From the NCBI GenBank assembly GCA_030533445.1, contig CM060066.1, forward strand, positions 31,341,235 through 31,405,234: 64,000 bases of DNA. Reading direction: 5' to 3'. Position 1 is the first letter of the stretch. Every line of letters starts with the position of its first letter. This stretch comes from Cyprinodon diabolis. Its lineage: Eukaryota; Chordata; Actinopteri; Cyprinodontiformes; Cyprinodontidae. Shown here in pieces: positions 22,263 to 63,370 of this stretch. The notes under the pieces were generated by a model that ran no database searches, was not told the origin of the DNA, and saw only the letters and a list, made by a program, of their open reading frames with translations. Position numbers and translations under genes: made by a program.

Positions 22263-23400
22263 AATCAACATCACATTATCTACTTACCATATATCCCTAA
22301 ACAGTATCAATAAGAAAAACTTAGTGCATCATTAGTAATAATTTATACTACAACATTTTTTAAATGTATCTTAATGCAAACAATTTAATTAGTATCTAAG
22401 TATCTGTACCTATATGTTTTAATCCATCTACTTAAAATAGACAATTAATGGCCGATTATCTATTTCAATTTTGTTTGATCGTTTACATTATTAGACTTAT
22501 TACCTATTTTTTCCTTGTGGGCTTTATTCTTTAAATGTTTTTATTGTGGATGTTTTCACACTGACAGACATTTTTCAGACTTCTACTGCTTGAAGTGTTT
22601 TGCAGTGTGTTACCTCTCCAGGCAGATTTTGCAGATTTGCAACAGCTAAATGCCACTTAGCTAATTACTCCAGTTTTTGTTACTCAGAAGTACAACAGGA
22701 GTTTGTTTTGCATTTGCAACAAACAGTTTCTCTCCAGCTCACCAGATGGCACTGCTGACTCACTTTCAACATGGCTGAGTCCTTGGTGTCACTGAAACAG
22801 ATTTTCTAAGCACCAATTTCATATAAGTAACACTACCAATTTCCATTATTTTGAAATCAATGCTACATAAGATGAATAATGAATGTGTATAGATATGACA
22901 CATGCCAATTAGTAGATTTTATCTCCTCTGGGTTTTTCACCAGAGGCATCTTGATTTCAATGTTGTGGATTTGCAACGTGTGCCCAAACAGGTACCAATG
23001 GATGCTACATGCTTTATCTACTAGTTTGCCTATATTTTGAGCAACAGTTTAACAGAAACGACCTTCTCAAGAGGTTTTGAGATATCGGTGGAGAAAAAGT
23101 TTGAGAAAAAGTTGCCTCTAATTTTGTGAGAGAAAATATTTTTTCGAATTTCGTTTTGTTAATTTTTGGTTTGTGACATCCAAATAAAGTTAACATTCAT
23201 ATCAGATTCAGTCTTCAGTGTTAATTTACCACTCCGGGCCACTTTTGCAAATCTGTAACATCCCAGAATTCATTGCATGTGAGGTTCTCTCAAAAAAAAA
23301 AAAAAAAAGTCTGAATTGTATATTACTACCCCGTATGATCATTTTCTCCAAATATCAGATTTTTCCTGCAACTAAAACTTAAATTGAGCCTGAGAGGGTT
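22263..23400. other. Intergenic DNA, nothing recognised
   Basis: AT-rich, with a 16-nt A run at about 23293-23308. No gene or clear repeat seen. Confidence 0.55.
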
Positions 23401-25680
23401 AAACTCAATCAGAGGCGTAGCCAGATAATTTTTTTATTAGAGGGGCCAGTCAATAACCAATGTATAGTACTGAGGGGGGGGGGCGAAAGCAGATAGGCAC
23501 CAGAACCTCAGGGTCAATCTGATTAATGAGCAAAACATCCATATTTTCTAAATAACTACAAACAATATTTTCCCACAGCCTTTGCAAACAAATAGACAAA
23601 TATATTCAAACATCCATCTAGGTAAAAGGTATAGTGGATAAAATTCTTTCAGGTTTGAGTCTTGGGCGAACATCTCTTCTTTTGTCATTACTTGCAGGGG
23701 AGCAACTACATATTTTTGAGGTGGATGCGAAAACACATGATCCCCCCCCCCCCCCCCCTTCAGTAACCAAAAGAACACAATGAGAGATGGTGATCACAAC
23801 TTCAAACCATTATGGTATATATGTTTTTGCTGCCTCCCTAATGTATTTATTCCTACCTGATGTCCTCACTTGTCTCTTCTATCACCGACCTCGTGTCTGT
23901 CTCCTTCACCCCTTGTCTGTGGCGTTCTCCACTAAGTCATATGGTCAAAAAGCATTATAAATTAGTTGTAAAAATTACAGATCTTAATACAGTTTTTAAA
24001 AATAATGTTTAAACATTATCGATTGGGATTAAGTAGCTGTTCCCTCACTTCCACCTAATATTACACCAACCTGTTGCTTTCCCCTGTCTGTCCTGATTCT
24101 TCCTCTGTCATCTTCTCTTCTTTCTCTCCATCCTCACAGCTGAATTAAATTAATTTTATGTTAAGTAGGGTTAAAAAATAAAGCAGTCAAACCACAATAA
24201 AAATAAATATTTAAATTTGAATGATCTTCTTGTTGGATAACAGTTACTGAGTGGACACTGCATCTGATCTGACTTATCAGATACATCACAACACCACTGT
24301 AGTGATACTGAATAAAACATTTAAACTCCAGTGTCCCCCTGCCAAAAAGGTTGGTAACATGGGTTACCGAGTCTAAGGGCTATAATGACACTGGATTAAT
24401 GTGTCTGATACACACATAAACTTGTACAACTCATCTTTAATTAAAAAAATCAACAATAAGAAATGTACATATGAGTGATTAAATCGCAGCCTAGAGGGCT
24501 AAGCGTTGGACCATAGCTGGGCACTGGCCAAGACATTTTAGCTTTCCTGTGTTAATATTTCACAAGTTTTATTTATTTATGTGGATATGTGTGTGTTACA
24601 GGCGTATGTATCAGATATTCCTAGAAATACAGAACAAATCGCGTTCCTTATCGCTTCAATATAGGGGACGCAACATTTAACAGCCAAATATGAAGCCGTA
24701 TCAGACTAGCTTTATCTAACCTGAATATTTACAACCCTCCTGTCCTGTTGTCGATACACTGACAGGACTTACCTACTGTTTTTGAAAGGCTTTTTTTCAT
24801 CCCGCCAACAACTTTATCCTTCTCCCTTTTTCTTTCTTTCTTTTTTTTTTTTTTTGCGCCCCGGATATTTATTTGTTTTTTTTTTTTTTTTTCTGGCGCT
24901 CCATCTTGCTGTTAAATGCGCTCTACGAGTGATAGTCGAAGATAAAAAAAAAAAGAAAAAAAAAGAAAAACACGCCTGAGTGCGCCTCTTAGGGGCGCGT
25001 GCGCAAGCCACCTGTGTGGGAAGGGAGAGCGACAGGAGGAGAGGTGAAGGGGGCGCATAATCAGTGGGGGCGCATCAGAGGGGCGCATAATCAGTGCTGT
25101 CTCTCTGTTATTGATCGTTTTATGCTGTTAAATATAGAAAATTACAACTAGAAAAATTTATTTTCTAGAGGGTTTTTTTGACGCCCTCTGGAGTGCAGCG
25201 CCCCTATGCGTTGCATGCGCTGCATACCCGGTTTTTGCGCCACTGATTACTTGCCTACTTTTATCAATATCATTCTGCATAAAATTGATATTTACAAGTA
25301 CTCATATCTACATAAATTGATTATTTAATACGTTTTTATTAAAGAAGTTATTTATCTAGGATTTCACTTAAGACTCCTAGATGACTTTTAGAGACACATC
25401 ATTTTCTCTTTACCCCATAAAACACAAAATCTATTTCTGCTTGGATTCTGTATTTATCATCTTAATGTTAGTAATATTGATGTGTATAATTATCCACAGT
25501 GTTTTTGTTGTCAAGTAATTAATATAGGAAAAATGAAAATGTTTTGAATATTCCACTTGAGTAGTGTTGCTTCTATCTGTATTAGAGGGAAATAAATGGT
25601 ACGGTTGCCACAGGGGTGGCCAATGATTAGCTGAGGGTGGCCATGGCCACCCCTGGCCCCCCATCTAACTCTGCCCCTGA
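23401..25680. repeat. Repeat-rich intergenic block
   Basis: It contains pieces typical of fish transposon debris. AATCAGAGGCGTAGCCAGAT starts at 23407, and a C run of about 19 sits near 23741-23759. Opposed poly-T and poly-A tracts lie around 24838-24969. GGGGCGCATAATCAGTG is tandemly repeated at 25050-25097, and GGTGGCCA words with GGCCACCCC lie at 25614-25660. Individual element boundaries could not be resolved. Confidence 0.45.
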
Positions 25681-26689
25681 GATCAATCTGCTTGAGTGGG
25701 TTTTTATGGAAATGAAAATAGCATATTTGGGAAAGATACACATTGTTTGTAGACTTAGGAAAATCTGAAGGATGTTGTCAGTTGTGGTTTTGGACAAAAC
25801 TTACCAGAGGGAATGGGGTGGGGCAAGAGAGAATGTTTGTGTCCAGTGTTTCCAATACTTTTTTTTTTTTTTTACCTGTGAATTTTGTCAATAAGTTCTC
25901 ATCTAAAAGTATTGTGGATTGCCCAAAAGTGGAATGTAAAATAATTGATTGTAAAATAAATAAAATTTTACATAATCTTTTAATTCTTAGGCATTTTATG
26001 CTTTCCATCTCAAATAAAAGCACAACATTAATGTGTTGCCTGAAAGTTAGTAAGGAATCAAAATAAAATCCTATTATAAACCTGTTTTTTTTTTTAAACT
26101 GGAGCTTCTCTGAATAACTCCCTTATAATCACATTTCTGCATGAATGGGGAACAAAATGCAAAACAAAAATTATAGTCACTGAATTAATTAGTTTATTTT
26201 GTTTTCATCAAGACACCTGAGCTGCTTTGATGAGCTCTGATAGCTCAGTGTGAAAAACAGCTGATACCAGACTGATCTCTACACTCTACAGACTGTAAAA
26301 CCTGAAGGTGAACCAAAAAATAACTCTTTTTGGTTGATTAAAGCTTGTTTAGTTTTTCCAAATTGGTCCACAGAAAGCAAAACAGATCGCAGCCCTATTT
26401 TATTTCACTACCTAAGAAACAATATTTTCATGTACCCCTTGCAATGCACTCGCGGACCAGGGAGTGCTCGTAGGAGTGCTCGTACTCCTGGTTGGGAATC
26501 ACTGCTTTAGGCACAAACCTGTATTTTAAGTTGTGTGTAATTTTTAAATAATTGCTCAAGTAAATTGTAAGGGTGAAATATTAGTATTGGTTTTTCAGTA
26601 CACATATCATCATAAGAGACTGATTTATCATCACAGTCCTGCCACAGTCCAAAAACATAATTCTTAAATGCTAATTCATGATGCTTCTC

Positions 26690-26840
26690 TAAATGCTCCT
26701 TATTTGTGAGTTTGTGCAGGAATGGTTGTCTGTCCTGTTTGTCACTGTGTTGCCCTGCGATGGACCGGTAACCTGTCCAGGGTGTACCCCACCTCTCACC
26801 CGTAGAAAGCTGGGATAGGCATGACAGAAAATGGATAGGG
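26690..26840 (+). mobile_element. LINE/SINE-type dispersed repeat fragment
   Basis: The core TGCCCTGCGATGGACCGGTA, then CCTGTCCAGGGTGTACCCC and AGCTGGGATAGGC, is a repeat core that recurs throughout teleost genomes, usually as the shared 3' part of L2-type LINEs and partner SINEs. No tRNA-like head is visible here. Confidence 0.6.
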
Positions 26841-26989
26841 TATTTGCTCTTAATTTGAAGGAGGATTTCGGCACTTAAAACAAAATAATTTTTGTACAAT
26901 ACACTTGAAATAAGACAATAGTTGTTTTTCTTTGTTAATAACATAAATCGCCTTATTCCATCTATAGATTGTCTGATACCTACCTGCAG

Positions 26990-27280
26990 TGTTGTGCACA
27001 GGTAAGTAGGGGCAGGTGCTCAGCTTGGAAAAAGGGCACCTTATGGGTCACATGGAGCCACCAACATCCAAACAAAGCCTGATGCTGATGTTTAAAAGAT
27101 CTTCTGCAGTCCTTGGGTAGAAATGCCACATTGGTGTCAATTGAATAAATAACAATGCCACATATCTTGTGGAGCAAAAAAAGATTCATAAACAGTATTG
27201 TGGGCTTAAAGACTTAAAGAGGGGAAAGGGGCAGGTGTTCTAGCACCACCTAGTGTCTATCTGTGCACATTTCTGCATAC
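26990..27280. repeat. Probable non-autonomous transposon
   Basis: GTGCACAGGTAAGTAGGGGC near 26995 and, in opposite orientation, ATCTGTGCAC near 27261 mark inverted ends, with GGGGCAGGTG words just inside both. Boundaries are approximate. Confidence 0.4.
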
Positions 27281-27760
27281 CTGCTTGATTGAAGTTATAA
27301 TATACATCTATTTCAAGAAAAATGTACTTATTTTAAATATTTACATTTTTGCAATTGTATTTTCAGTAGAAGGTTCATAACAGAGGCCAGGACCAGTTCT
27401 ACACTGGCCCCTGATGCCCCCCCTAGAATGTCCCATGGTTGTGGTACTTTAATTATTTTTAAGTCTCCCTGAGTCAGTACTATATATGAGCACCATTTAT
27501 AGGTCAGTGTTTTTTTCATGGATGCATAGAAAAAAAAAGAATGAAACTAAAAACAGGACAAAAGTTCCTTGTTTGATTCATTAAATACACCAAAGAGCCA
27601 TTTACATATCTGGAGACCTCAGATATATCAAATGAAAACTGTGATCCTAAACCAATATGATTGAAGCTTAAAGTGCGGCAACATTTGAAACTATAAATAT
27701 AAACAGTTCCAGTTTCTGTTCCAGTACATAAAATTTCTTTACAATCAATTTAATTTAAAA

Positions 27761-29012
27761 TACACTATATTGCCAAAAGTATTTGCTCACCCATCCAAAT
27801 TATTGGAATCAGGTGTTCCAATCACTTCCATGGCCACAGGTGTATAAATTCAAGCACCTAGGCATGCAGACTGTTTTTACAAACATTTGTGAAAGAATGG
27901 GTCGCTCTCAGGAGCTCAGTGAATTCCAGCGTGGAACTGTGATAGGATGCCACCTGTGCAACAAATCCAGTCGTGAAATTTCCTCGCTCCTAAATATTCC
28001 ACAGTCAACTGTCAGCTGTATTATAAGAAAATGGAAGTGTTTGGGAACGACAGCAACTCAGCCACGAAGTGGTAGGCCACGTAAACTGACGGAGCGGGGT
28101 CAGCGGATGCTGAAGCGCATAGTGCGAAGGGGTCGCCAACTTTCTGCAGAGTCAATCACTACAGACCTCCAAACTTCATGTGGCCTTCAGATTAGCTCAA
28201 GAACAGTGCGCAGAGAGCTTCATGGAATGGGTTTCCATGGTCGAGCAGCTGCATCCAAGCCATACATAACCAAGTGCAATGCAAAGCGTCGGATGCGGTG
28301 GTGTAAAGCACGCCGCCACTGGACTCTAGAGCAGTGGAGACGCGTTCTCTGGAGTGACGAATCGCGCTTCTCCATCTGGCAATCTGATGGACGGGTCTGG
28401 GTTTGGCGGTTGCCAGGAGAACGGTACTTGTCTGACTGCATTGTGCCAAGTGTAAAGTTTGGTGGAGGGGGGATTATGGTGTGGGGTTGTTTTTCAGGAG
28501 CTGGGCTTGGCCCCTTAGTTCCAGTGAAAGGAACTCTGAATGCTTCAGCATACCAAGACATTTTGGACAATTCCATGCTCCCAACTTTGTGGGAACAGTT
28601 TGGAGCTGGCCCCTTCCTCTTCCAACATGACTGTGCACCAGTGCACAAAGCAAGGTCCATAAAGACATGGATGACAGAGTCTGGTGTGGATGAACTTGAC
28701 TGGCCTGCACAGAGTCCTGACCTCAACCCGATAGAACACCTTTGGGATGAATTAGAGCGGAGACTGAGAGCCAGGCCTTCTCGTCCAACATCAGTGTGCG
28801 ACCTCACAAATGCGCTTCTGGAAGAATGGTCAAAAATTCCCATAAACACACTCCTAAACCTTGTGGACAGCCTTCCCAGAAGAGTTGAAGCTGTTCTAGC
28901 TGCAAAGGGTGGACCGACGTCATATTGAACCCTATGGATTAGGAACGGGATGTCACTTAAGCTCATATGTGAGTCAAGGCAGGTGAGCAAATACTTTTGG
29001 CAATATAGTGTA
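27761..29012 (+). mobile_element. Intact Tc1-like transposon
   Basis: TA target dinucleotides at 27761-27762 and 29011-29012 flank perfect 29-bp terminal inverted repeats (27763-27791 and 28982-29010) starting CACTATATTGCCAAAAGTAT. The transposase gene inside has no stop or frameshift. Perfect ends and an open gene suggest a recent insertion. It lies between the divergent tom1 and GRK genes. Confidence 0.95.
27897..28928 (+). CDS. Tc1/mariner DD34E transposase
   Basis: 343-residue cut-and-paste transposase, the normal length for Tc1 proteins, starting [10 protein letters not shown]; an upstream in-frame extension to 27783 lies partly in the inverted repeat and is probably not translated. Two N-terminal helix-turn-helix (paired-like) segments span about residues 1-110, separated by the GRPR motif at 59-62. 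The catalytic triad is complete: D154 in WSDESRF, D245 in QHDCAPVH, and E280 in [13 protein letters not shown], with 34 residues between the last two. The protein would bind the 29-bp ends and insert at TA. No inactivating lesion was seen. It has no role in neighbouring host genes that the sequence shows. Confidence 0.95.
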   Translation: MGRSQELSEFQRGTVIGCHLCNKSSREISSLLNIPQSTVSCIIRKWKCLGTTATQPRSGRPRKLTERGQRMLKRIVRRGRQLSAESITTDLQTSCGLQISSRTVRRELHGMGFHGRAAASKPYITKCNAKRRMRWCKARRHWTLEQWRRVLWSDESRFSIWQSDGRVWVWRLPGERYLSDCIVPSVKFGGGGIMVWGCFSGAGLGPLVPVKGTLNASAYQDILDNSMLPTLWEQFGAGPFLFQHDCAPVHKARSIKTWMTESGVDELDWPAQSPDLNPIEHLWDELERRLRARPSRPTSVCDLTNALLEEWSKIPINTLLNLVDSLPRRVEAVLAAKGGPTSY

Positions 29013-29305
29013 TGTCTTTGATGCAGGGGCCATAAAAGGACTAACACATGGAGCACTGGCCTATGTTGGCCCCTATCTACATCACCCCCCATGCCTTTTT
29101 GCTAGACCTCTTGTTTTGTCATGTTTGTCCTAGACTCCTTTTATTTTTAAATGATGGATTGAACAGCTCACTGTAAATTCCTAAAGGGTTGGATACATTT
29201 TTATAAGCTCACTAATGTTTAAATGTTTTCACAACTTATTCACAGAATCTTATATACGGTAATAAAAATATGATATATTCCTAATAAGCCGATGTTGATG
29301 CTGCA

Positions 29306-29352
29306 CGATGGCAGCCCACTGCTCCCAAGTGGATGGGTTAAATGCACACATT
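29306..29352 (+). repeat. Fragment of SINE family A
   Basis: GCAGCCCACTGCTCCCAAGT followed by GGATGGGTTAAATGCA is the reverse complement of the body of the SINEs at 4765-4972 and 63238-63370. Confidence 0.55.
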
Positions 29353-29744
29353 TATTTCATTGCTCTGTCACAGTGTAATGACAGAAAAAAGCTGGAAAAA
29401 CTAATTGTAAAGTGAAAAATGTGCGAGGGTATGCATATTTTTATTTTTTTTATGGCAAGCAAGATAAAAATAACACTATAAGTTCTGTTTAGATACAAGT
29501 ATTTTCTTGTCTCGTTTTGGAGAGTCAGCAAGTGAAACCAGCCGGACCAGTTTTAGGATGCTAGACATGAAACACTGATCGGCTCTTCAGATTTCAAAAT
29601 AATATTTCCAGGAAAACCTAAGCAGGTCACAACTAATTGTTTGGCTTCTATATGTTGTATTTCTTTGACTGAAACGGTCTCCAAAGCTTTGTCAGAGATG
29701 CTATATACAGTCTGTATGCAACAGAAAAAAATTATATTAATAGG

Positions 29745-29850
29745 AGATTCCAAAAAGTTTAAAAACAATCCACTGGACTTTGTTTCCAAGTTTGAAGATG
29801 TTTCACTTTCCATCCAGGAAGCCTTTTCAATTCAAATGGCCTACTTATGT
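29745..29850 (-). repeat. Dispersed repeat, possibly a Penelope-like terminus, copy 1
   Basis: On the minus strand: CATTTGAATTGAAAAGGCTT, then CCTGGATGGAAAGTGAAACATC and AAGTCCAGTGGATTG. A clearly homologous copy lies on the plus strand at 62770-62850. The motif resembles retroelement ends (GAAGC..CTTGGATGAGAAGTGAAACG) that I recall from many fish genomes; class uncertain. Confidence 0.45.
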
Positions 29851-31236
29851 TCTTTCTTCCTTGGCTTCAATCTGAGAATACATTGTTGATTTCTTTAACC
29901 AAACGTCTATGAGGGAGTATATTGATATAAATGTTATGATATAGATTACTTTTGTTTTTTATTACCTTTTCTTTTGGGTTAGTTTACTGGCAGTTTTTTC
30001 CCCCTGTCTCTAAAGGAAGGGTATGTAAACTTTCAAGCACAACTGTCTTTAACAGGTGCAAATCTGCTGTATTTTTGCATGACCGCCACAAGGCGGCGAC
30101 GTTTTACAGAAGATGAGCTTAACACTTTTTTTTTTTTTTTTTTTTGGTGCAATATTTGCAACCAGCAGAAAATATTTGATTACTTAAGTGACTTGACTCA
30201 TGCACTCACCCTTAAAGCATGTTTAAAACTAATGTTACATGTAAAAGTCAGCACATTTTGAAACCAACTTTTATGCAAAATATCAATTTTTCCCAGTCGC
30301 TCTATGTTAAGATGTGGCCAGCATCTGTTTCTGCAGACATCACTGGAACAGGGGGAGTATGGAGGACCATCTCTGTCATATTTTAAAAATGAATACATAA
30401 ATAAATAAATGCTCAATAAATAAATAAGGATACAATTAATTGCCCCCAAAAATACAATAAACAAATAAATGTAGATAGAAATTAAATTATACAGTGAGAC
30501 ATAAATATATATGTATGAGCTCTGTGAACTAAGAAGACGGGCCACCAACCAATGAGCAGAAGTTGACTCTCTAAGACACGACTCTCTAAGATAGCGTTGA
30601 AGACATAAAGAGGGTCAAAAAATACAAAGGAAGAATAAAACAGACAAAAATGGGGGCCCATATATTTTTTTTAAATCTGACTGAAGCTTAAATATGACTG
30701 TGATTTATAAACATTTGTTTAATTAAATTGTCTTGTCAAAATGTATAATTGCTCCAAGAGACCACTCGTTTATAGTGCCTTACAGTTTCATCTCTCAATG
30801 TCTGTTGTGGCCCAGCTTTGATGACACAAAAAATGGGAAATCCACAAAGGCCACAGATGCACCATGGACTAATTTTACACAGGCAAAAGAAAAACGTTCC
30901 AGGTACACTCCTTTAGTTTTCTCAGTTTATTTTCTACTCAGGCAAGCAAACAAAAAAGACAAACATTTCCTCCATGTTTCTCTTGCACTGGTAAAAAACA
31001 ATACAAAACATACGACCACCAGGATGCATGCTGGTCCTACCTTTGACTGCCTATTTATAAAAAAAAAAATTAATTCACCTTAATTAATCACAACTAACCA
31101 AAAACAAAGGAACATGACTAAATAAAGGAAAATAAACTTAGCTAGATTATGCACAAAAAAACACAACACATTTTTAATTATTAACAAAAATAATTGCCTC
31201 CTACACTGTCTTTTTAAGACATTGATTTAGCATTAT
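29851..31236. other. Intergenic DNA, low-complexity tracts only
   Basis: Contains a T run of about 19 at 30126-30145 and an (AAAT)n-rich stretch at 30385-30475. No gene recognised. Confidence 0.5.
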
Positions 31237-31420
31237 AGTGCAAAAACATTCAAAAAGTGAAAACCCTCTTACAATAAACACATTTATTCTTAATTTGAGC
31301 AGGTAAATAAGATTATCTGCCAAAGGAATTAATATGTATGCTCTTAAAATATTAGAATACATATTATTCACTTCAATTAAGATAATGCATATACGTTTTT
31401 TTTCTTACTTCATATATAAA
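31237..31420. mobile_element. Foldback MITE, copy 3 (degenerate)
   Basis: Shares the TTAATTTGAGCAGGTAAATA, GCCAAAGGAATTAATATGTA and CTTCAATTAAGATAATGCAT segments with the elements at 2932-3223 and 60745-61026, but is shorter and more diverged. Confidence 0.5.
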
Positions 31421-31699
31421 ATCACTTTATCACATATGGAAATAGTGTAATCTCTTTAGATGAAAGAAAATTAATTTATTAAAAAAAATGGCCTAATTAT
31501 ATTTATATGACATTTTTGCTGTGTGTATTTCCAGTGATAACAGGTACCAGGAGCAGATCTACATGAGCACTGGCCCCTTTGGGCCCCCTTTAGATCCACC
31601 CATGGATGCATCTATGGAATGTGGCTCTATGCTCTGAAATAAACACATCTATCCTCCTTTTTGTCCATTATTAATAACAGAAATTATAGTTTTATAGAA

Positions 31700-32138
31700 T
31701 GCATCCATCTATGAACGCACTTGAGAGTGAATGTGTGGTGGCTGCGGTGGTTGTAAATTGATCCCTCCTACTCTCCCCTGGTTTGCTGTGCAGAGGAGGG
31801 GTGAGGAGGAGGAGGAAGAAGAGGAGGAGGGAACTGGAGCAGGAAGGAAGACGGGCAGGGAAGCCAGGCGCTGAATGCTAACAAGCTCCTCTGTAACCAT
31901 TAATGCTCCATAGGCTCGGTTTTCACCAAACATATGGGATTAAAAAGGACCCCACGAGCGCTAATTGAGTCCTAATATGCGGCAGTGCCGCGTTCGCCCC
32001 GCGCGCGTGCAGCAGTCTCGCGGTCGTCGGCACCTTTGATCTGTAAAGAAAAAAAAAAACGTCCTTTTTTTTTCTTTCTTTTTTTTTTCTCCCGCTGAGT
32101 GAAATGTATGGAGACTGCTCGAGCCTGACGTTCTGACA
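31700..32138 (+). promoter_or_regulatory. GRK gene promoter and 5' UTR
   Basis: GC-rich, CpG-containing DNA upstream of the GRK start codon, including CCGCGTTCGCCCCGCGCGCG around 31988-32007 and a GAGGAG-rich tract at 31792-31840. An opposed poly-A/poly-T pair at 32047-32088 lies inside the probable 5' UTR. No TATA box is obvious. Assigned by position and composition. Confidence 0.5.
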
Positions 32139-60744
<28,606 letters not shown>

Positions 60745-61026
60745 AACTCTAAAAATGTCAGTTTTTTCCAAAATAAGTGCATTTCTTCTTGAATTGAGGA
60801 GGAAAGTGAGACACTCTGCCAATGGAACAAGATCATTTACTTTTAAAATAAGGCAAAAAAACAATGTTATTGTCTTATTTCAAGTGCATAATATCTAGTT
60901 ATCTTATTTTAAGACTAAAAATACTAATTCTATTGGCAGATCATCTTATTTCCCTGCTGAAATTAAGGGCAAATACACTAATTTTATTTAATTTTATTTA
61001 CTTAATTCTAGATCGTTTTTGCAGTG
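60745..61026. mobile_element. Foldback MITE, copy 2
   Basis: Same family as 2932-3223: AAAATAAGTGCATTTCTTCT, GCCAATGGAACAAGATCATT, a TTATTTTAAGACTAAAAATA centre and an end at CGTTTTTGCAGTG. The right end is intact and the left end diverged. Confidence 0.65.
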
Positions 61027-62583
61027 TTGAGAGGTAGGAATACCTTTGAACGAGACTATACATGCTCACAGAGAATGATCAAACTTATCTGTCCATTCGT
61101 CGTCTGACCAAAACGCTTCATGCTCTACTAAAGTGGGATTTTAATTAAGGTGAAACTGCAGCTCGGTTCAGAGATAAAGACAATTACTCAGCCTTGCCTA
61201 CGCTTGCTCAACTTTCTAATGCTTCCCTCTCATTTTCCTGTGTGACTCCTCACCAACATTTGTCAGCACTGCTTTGTCAGGACTTGACAGAAATGTCTCT
61301 TTAATGTGGAGATTTGATTTTTATAACATGCTGCAGCAAAAAAACAAGAGTTTGTTTTTGGCACTTAATCGCTTATAAAAACAGTGGTAGTTGATGATAA
61401 AGCACCCTATTTATTTCAGTCTCATTTCCACCAAATAATATTTTATTAGATAAATACAATAATGTTTGTAAAGTCATCTCCCATCCTAGTCTCAAATTAT
61501 ATATCATATTTTTATGGTATTTGCCACAAAATTGATAAAAATATGTATATTGTCATCTAACAGCTTTTATGTGAAAAAGGAAAAAGCACAATTTATTTCT
61601 GATGCCTGCTTAGAATTCAGTGTTAGTTGTGATAACAGCTTAGCTTTTCCTGTTTTATTTCTTTAGCAGGTCACAGATGATATAACTGCAGATATTTACT
61701 GCTTATAAACACCAATCAAACAAATAAAGGTGTAAACTTGTAGGATGTTCTGTTTTTTTAAAACTCATCTGAACTACAACTTCCTTTGAGTGCATACAGG
61801 TGAGTGTTGCTTCAAGCCTGTGCGGCCGTATCCTCAGCTGGTGTTTCTAACTCAGCATCCGTGTTTTCTGAGTCAGCTCCAGTGCGCGGCAGTGGTTGCT
61901 CTTCCAGGAAACTGCTTTGCTTATAGAGAAATGGCTTGTTTATAGAGGAAGTTATGAAAATCTACATAGTGAAATCATTCATGTGTCCTCGAGTGTAATT
62001 GTTGCCAGGTCCCAGTTCTCTGTATACCAGTTAAATAGAAACAAACGTTAGAACATGTGAAGGTTGAACAGTAAGTATCACTGGAAAAGAAAAGGAGAAG
62101 TAGAGAACCATTTTTTGTAGAAATGTCAACATTAGGGTTTAATCAGATAAAGGTTTCCCTGTTTTTGGGCTGATAAGATCTGTATGATGATGAGCAGCTT
62201 GTGGGAGCAGTGGGCTGCCATGGCGGAGCCTCAGAGTGACTGAATGGAACCCGGGGAGCTAACGTCTCCATCAACCAGTCCACCACTTCCCAAATGATTG
62301 GAGGAATTCTATGGCTATTCTCCTGGTTTATACTGTTCAGCTCTCCCTACACAACTTCTAAATCATAGCTGTGACTTTATTGCGATCGAGCCACTTTGTC
62401 AGTGTGATCATGGCCATCATCCCTTTGGAAGACCCATCTGTTCCCGAGCTTTGGCTTTCTGGTTGATGTTTCATGTTGTTGCTCCAATATTCTCTTTTCT
62501 CATGGTGTCGTTTTTATGAAGGCCACCAGTCCCTCCTGGTCATGGCCAGAATCTTTCATCATCATTCTAAAACTTTAGTTTTA
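61027..62583 (+). other. GRK intron 2, little recognised
   Basis: A short SINE family A fragment (GGGAGCAGTGGGCTGCCATG) lies at about 62202-62221. Otherwise nothing identified. Confidence 0.5.
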
Positions 62584-62633
62584 GAAGGTCGGTCGTTAAA
62601 CGACAATCCCCCCCCCTTTAACGACCGACCTTC
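62584..62633. repeat. Perfect 17-bp inverted repeat with C-rich loop
   Basis: Arms GAAGGTCGGTCGTTAAA (62584-62600) and TTTAACGACCGACCTTC (62617-62633) are exact complements around a 16-nt loop that is mostly C. Confidence 0.95.
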
Positions 62634-62769
62634 AGAATCATAGACAGGTTTCAGATATCACAAGCTAACAATGGAACCAAACGACCCACTCATAGGTTAC
62701 CATTTGCATGTTTCCGAGCAATACAAGGCCTTGTCTATATAAAGACTCAAACTCACTGCAGATCCAGAC

Positions 62770-62850
62770 ATTTGAATTGAGAAAGCTTCCTGGAGAGGGA
62801 GCGAAACATCTTCAAATCTTGGAAACCAAGTCCAGTGGAATGTTTTTTAA
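62770..62850 (+). repeat. Dispersed repeat, possibly a Penelope-like terminus, copy 2
   Basis: CATTTGAATTGAGAAAGCTT, CCTGGAGAGGGAGCGAAACA and CAAGTCCAGTGGAATG align with the minus-strand copy at 29745-29850. Confidence 0.45.
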
Positions 62851-63237
62851 ACTTTTACAGGATGAAGGTCTTCTGCAACATGGATTAGATGTTCTTTGTC
62901 TTCTTCCTCTCCATTTTTAAGGAGTATCTGCCCTACCTGCTTTAGCTAACATCTTAAGATAATCTGCTTGTGTTCTGGGCTCAAGGCAAAACCAAATCAT
63001 CGTCATCTGTGAAGACACTCAACCCATCGCTTTAAATAGAGGGTTTTCTGGACGTCGCCAAACTGTTCATATGATAGCTTTAGATGAACAGGACTGGTGG
63101 AGGTCTACGATTCTCCTTATATTTGGTTAATTTTTAGATTTAAAGGTTGTGACTTGATATATATATCCTTAGATGTGCCTTTAGTTATTGCAAATATATG
63201 CAATATAACTTAAAAGGGATGATGTAATAATCTGTAA

Positions 63238-63370
63238 TCTGTATTTAACCCATCCCCGTGGGGAGCGGTGGGCTGCCATTGTGCAGCGCCCAGGCTATGG
63301 GGACGAACCGGGTGCTTGCATCCTTGTCAGAGCACAATGGCACTGCTCTAACCACTAGGCCAACACTCCT
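63238..63370 (-). mobile_element. tRNA-derived SINE, family A, copy 2
   Basis: On the minus strand: A box TTGGCCTAGTGGTTAGAGCA and B-box-like CCCGGTTCGTCCCC, then body GGGCGCTGCACAATGGCAGC. The head is closer to a functional tRNA-type promoter than that of the copy at 4765-4972. Confidence 0.7.

Noticed and set aside
28220..29092. 290-codon minus-strand frame
   Set aside because: Shadow of the Tc1 transposase gene on the opposite strand.
22077..31700. Search for a further host gene between tom1 and the GRK gene
   Set aside because: Only repeats, the Tc1 element and low-complexity DNA were found; no exon-like block with splice sites.
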